Source: Verrucomicrobiota bacterium
GTDB lineage: Bacteria > Verrucomicrobiota > Verrucomicrobiia > Verrucomicrobiales > DEV007
NCBI GenBank assembly: GCA_020630975.1
Contig: JAHDID010000042.1
Location: 1 to 53,449, forward strand
Length of the DNA: 53,449 nt
Direction of reading: 5' to 3'
The position numbers were made by a program, and so were the translations under genes. Of the stretch, positions 51,663-53,449 are shown piece by piece (position 1 is the stretch's first letter; every line of letters begins with the position of its first letter). The notes below the pieces were generated by a model, which was given only the letters and a program-made list of their open reading frames with translations, was not told where the DNA came from and did not search any database.

Positions 51663-52622
51663 CTACAAGAACAGCAGGTGCATGGCGATGAAGTCGACTC
51701 GGCTCAGGATAGGTGTCTCGCCTGTGTAGGGATCGCGATACTCGACGTCGAGTCCTACCCGCTTCGCCTTCTGTCCGACTGCTATCGCGTGATACGCATG
51801 GTGCAGCAGCTGGCCTTTGTTCTGAGGTAGTGCGCGTCCTTGCCCATTGTCTACCCAGATAGCGGCATCGTCGGCGCTCATCCACGCTAGCATGTCGAGC
51901 TCGCGCTTGATCGCCTGGGCCTCGATCGAGTCGATATCGCCATCGTCTGGTAGACCGTAGAATTGAAGCATCGTCGGGGTCATCTGTGCGACCACCTCCG
52001 CTGCCTGTTGGGCAGGATAGAGTTCCTCGATCTTTGTGATCCAGTGATCAAAGTTGTAAGTGGCTTGGGTGCCAGTTAGACCGATCGCCTGGAGGCGAGA
52101 AGACTGCTGAGCCACCGGGTCATCACTGTTCAGATCGACAAGATCTGGGTGTGTCGCCAGCCATAGGCAGCTACCGGCTCCAGCCGAGCCGCCTATGCCG
52201 CCGAAGCGGCTGCTGTCTAGATTCCACTCATCGGCTCGGCTGCGGATGTATTGCACCGCTAGGGCACAGTCATTCAGGCAGCCTAGGACACCCATGTCTC
52301 CAGTTTGATCGACGTAGCGATAGTTGATGGTGGCCACTGAGATGCCCTGCTCGAGTAGATCGACCAGCTCGGGACTATTGTGCCAGCTGCTCTTATCATT
52401 ATTTTTGAAGCCGCCGCCATGGATGCAGACCACCATGGGGCTGGGTTCATCCGACTCCGCTAGCCAGACATCCATGATATTTCGGCTGTGGGGCCCGTAG
52501 GATAGATCGCTGTGATCGGCAGTCACTCCGGCAGCATTGATAGCGGGTGACTGTGCGTAAGCTCCCTGCGAGGCGATGACAGCTGTGAAAGTGACGAGTA
52601 GAAAAGAAAATAGCGGTTTCAT
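51663..52622 (-). CDS. Secreted alpha/beta-hydrolase (carboxylesterase-like)
   Basis: A 319-residue protein. The signal peptide is MKPLFSFLLVTFTAVIASQG (cleavage near AYA). The oxyanion-hole motif is VVCIHGGGFKNND and the nucleophile elbow is GIGGSAGAGSCLWLA. Candidate catalytic His residues lie in LLHHAYHAIAVGQ near the C-terminus. It belongs to the hormone-sensitive-lipase-like/BD-FAE group, acting on acyl or feruloyl esters. It is divergent from the tetR-type gene, with two operator-like palindromes next to its start, so it is probably repressed by that regulator. Confidence 0.87.
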   Translation of the reverse strand: MKPLFSFLLVTFTAVIASQGAYAQSPAINAAGVTADHSDLSYGPHSRNIMDVWLAESDEPSPMVVCIHGGGFKNNDKSSWHNSPELVDLLEQGISVATINYRYVDQTGDMGVLGCLNDCALAVQYIRSRADEWNLDSSRFGGIGGSAGAGSCLWLATHPDLVDLNSDDPVAQQSSRLQAIGLTGTQATYNFDHWITKIEELYPAQQAAEVVAQMTPTMLQFYGLPDDGDIDSIEAQAIKRELDMLAWMSADDAAIWVDNGQGRALPQNKGQLLHHAYHAIAVGQKAKRVGLDVEYRDPYTGETPILSRVDFIAMHLLFL

Positions 52623-52640
52623 TGAATCAGTTGTTTTAAA

Positions 52641-52690
52641 GACCGAACGATCGTTAGGTCTTTGGGAGGATACCGAACGATCGTTCGGTC
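52641..52690. promoter_or_regulatory. Two TetR-type operator palindromes
   Basis: GACCGAACGATCGTTAGGTC (52641-52660, one mismatch) and ACCGAACGATCGTTCGGT (52672-52689, perfect) are centred 30 bp apart, on about the same face of the helix. They lie 19 bp upstream of the esterase start and about 170 bp upstream of the tetR-type start. TetR regulators bind such 16-20 bp dyads, so they probably control one or both divergent genes. Confidence 0.8.
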
Positions 52691-52856
52691 GTCAATGGTT
52701 TTTTTATCTTCGCCTCATGGCTGCCCGTGCTGCTATAGCACCTATGTGTGTCCGATTTACGGGGTAGAAGGGCCTTGCCAAGCCGCCAAACCTACCGACC
52801 GTTAAGTTTCCCTAGGTTCTTTTATTCTTTCTCCGATAGCAAAGCAGCATCGATTC

Positions 52857-53449
52857 ATGCCTATTCGCACCGACACCGACCAAACGCCTGCTCGCACAGC
52901 CGAGATCTATCAGGCCGCGGCCAATCTCATGGTCACCAAAGGCTTTGGCGGCACCTCCATCGCCGATATCGCCAAGGCAGTGGGCATGACCAAGGCCGGT
53001 CTCTACCACCACATCGCCAGCAAAGAAGACATGCTCTACCAGATCATGTCGCACGCGATGTCGATCATGCAGGCGGCAGTGGTCGAGCCCGCACAGCAGG
53101 TAGCCGATCCCTTAGCTAGGCTGGAGCTGATGATCAAAAATCACATCACCATCATCCTCGAAGGCGGCCAGACATTCACCGTGCTGATCTCCGAGATCCA
53201 CCACCTTACGGAGGAACACCAGGCTGTCATAGGTCAGAGTATCGCCAGCTACCGTGCGATCGTGATGGATAGCATGGACGAGCTGGCCAAAGCCGGCAAG
53301 CTACGCCCGGGGCTGGACACCGACATCGCCTCTCGCCACATGCTGCGCACGATAGCGGGCATCGCCCAGTGGTTTCACTACGACTTCGAGGGCAATCTAG
53401 AGCTCATCATCTCCCAAACGACGGATTACACTCTGGCAGCTATCTTGGC
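52857..53449 (+). CDS. TetR-family regulator, cut by the window edge
   Basis: At least 197 residues; no stop before the window ends. It starts MPIRTDTDQTPARTAEIYQA. The helix-turn-helix is typical of the family: AAANLMVTKGFGGTSIADIA then KAVGMTKAGLYHHIASKEDM. The C-terminal ligand domain is all-helical (LARLELMIKNHITIILEGG, GIAQWFHYDFEGN) and resembles acyl-CoA or fatty-acid-responsive members such as the FadR/KstR2 group. A role controlling the divergent esterase and perhaps itself follows from the two operators between them. The ligand is unknown. Confidence 0.92.
   Translation, partial: MPIRTDTDQTPARTAEIYQAAANLMVTKGFGGTSIADIAKAVGMTKAGLYHHIASKEDMLYQIMSHAMSIMQAAVVEPAQQVADPLARLELMIKNHITIILEGGQTFTVLISEIHHLTEEHQAVIGQSIASYRAIVMDSMDELAKAGKLRPGLDTDIASRHMLRTIAGIAQWFHYDFEGNLELIISQTTDYTLAAIL

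Noticed and set aside
1-53449. CRISPR array, tRNA, rRNA or prophage structural genes
   Set aside because: No regularly spaced repeat arrays, no cloverleaf with CCA-type end and no phage structural motifs were seen. The kinase-like relic alone is not enough to call a prophage.

Overview
The window looks like a chromosomal segment from a PVC-superphylum bacterium, most likely Verrucomicrobiota. The evidence is gene content: two PSCyt1-DUF1549-DUF1553 proteins, two DUF1501 proteins, a DUF1552/DUF1592 pair, a PVC-type haem-binding propeller protein, many secreted sulfatases, and short dispersed repeats typical of this group. I saw no rRNA, tRNA or CRISPR array.

Layout. (1) 1-8.8 kb is an accessory region. 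It holds two AT-rich genes that resemble defence genes (a DUF262/DUF1524 protein and a TIR-TPR protein), IS21 and IS30 debris with an orphan istB, a truncated MITE, a vapBC-like toxin-antitoxin pair, and at least seven copies of a ~48 bp repeat carrying GTGTCAGG. (2) 8.8-33 kb is a carbohydrate locus read almost entirely on the minus strand. It encodes two GH32-type glycosidases, mannonate dehydratase, an SDR oxidoreductase, a sialate O-acetylesterase-like protein, a decayed sulfatase and the DUF1501/1549/1553/1552/1592 proteins, with one divergent IclR regulator. The iclR-target intergenic region (D) occurs in three further copies (A, B, C), each at the head of a minus-strand transcription unit. 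Copies A, B and C still carry a fragment of the iclR 5' coding end, so the locus seems to have grown by copying a regulator-plus-operator module. (3) 33-35.7 kb is a decay zone with a glgX fragment, a frameshifted sulfatase, a DUF1080 tail and a frameshifted kinase-like gene. (4) 35.8-52.6 kb is a second minus-strand locus for secreted breakdown of sulfated and acetylated glycans. It has a haem-binding propeller protein, three intact sulfatase-type genes, a Tat-exported enolase-superfamily protein, a DUF1080-like protein, an SGNH esterase and two alpha/beta hydrolases. One sulfatase is fused to a complete enolase-superfamily domain. (5) A TetR-family gene runs off the right edge. It is divergent from the last esterase, with two near-palindromic operators between them.

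How the genes may work together (inference). Secreted sulfatases and esterases would remove sulfate and acyl groups, and GH32-type and other enzymes would release sugars. Enolase-superfamily dehydratases and mannonate dehydratase would process the resulting sugar acids. IclR and TetR proteins would control the two halves.

Small mobile elements have remodelled gene starts repeatedly. An inverted-repeat element displaced the start of the DUF1592 gene, a 102 bp hairpin sits in frame in a GH32 leader, a 159 bp MITE with a TTA duplication split an HNH gene, and a 167 bp MITE with a CACT duplication split a sulfatase. Single-base frameshifts were read directly from the sequence and could be sequencing errors.
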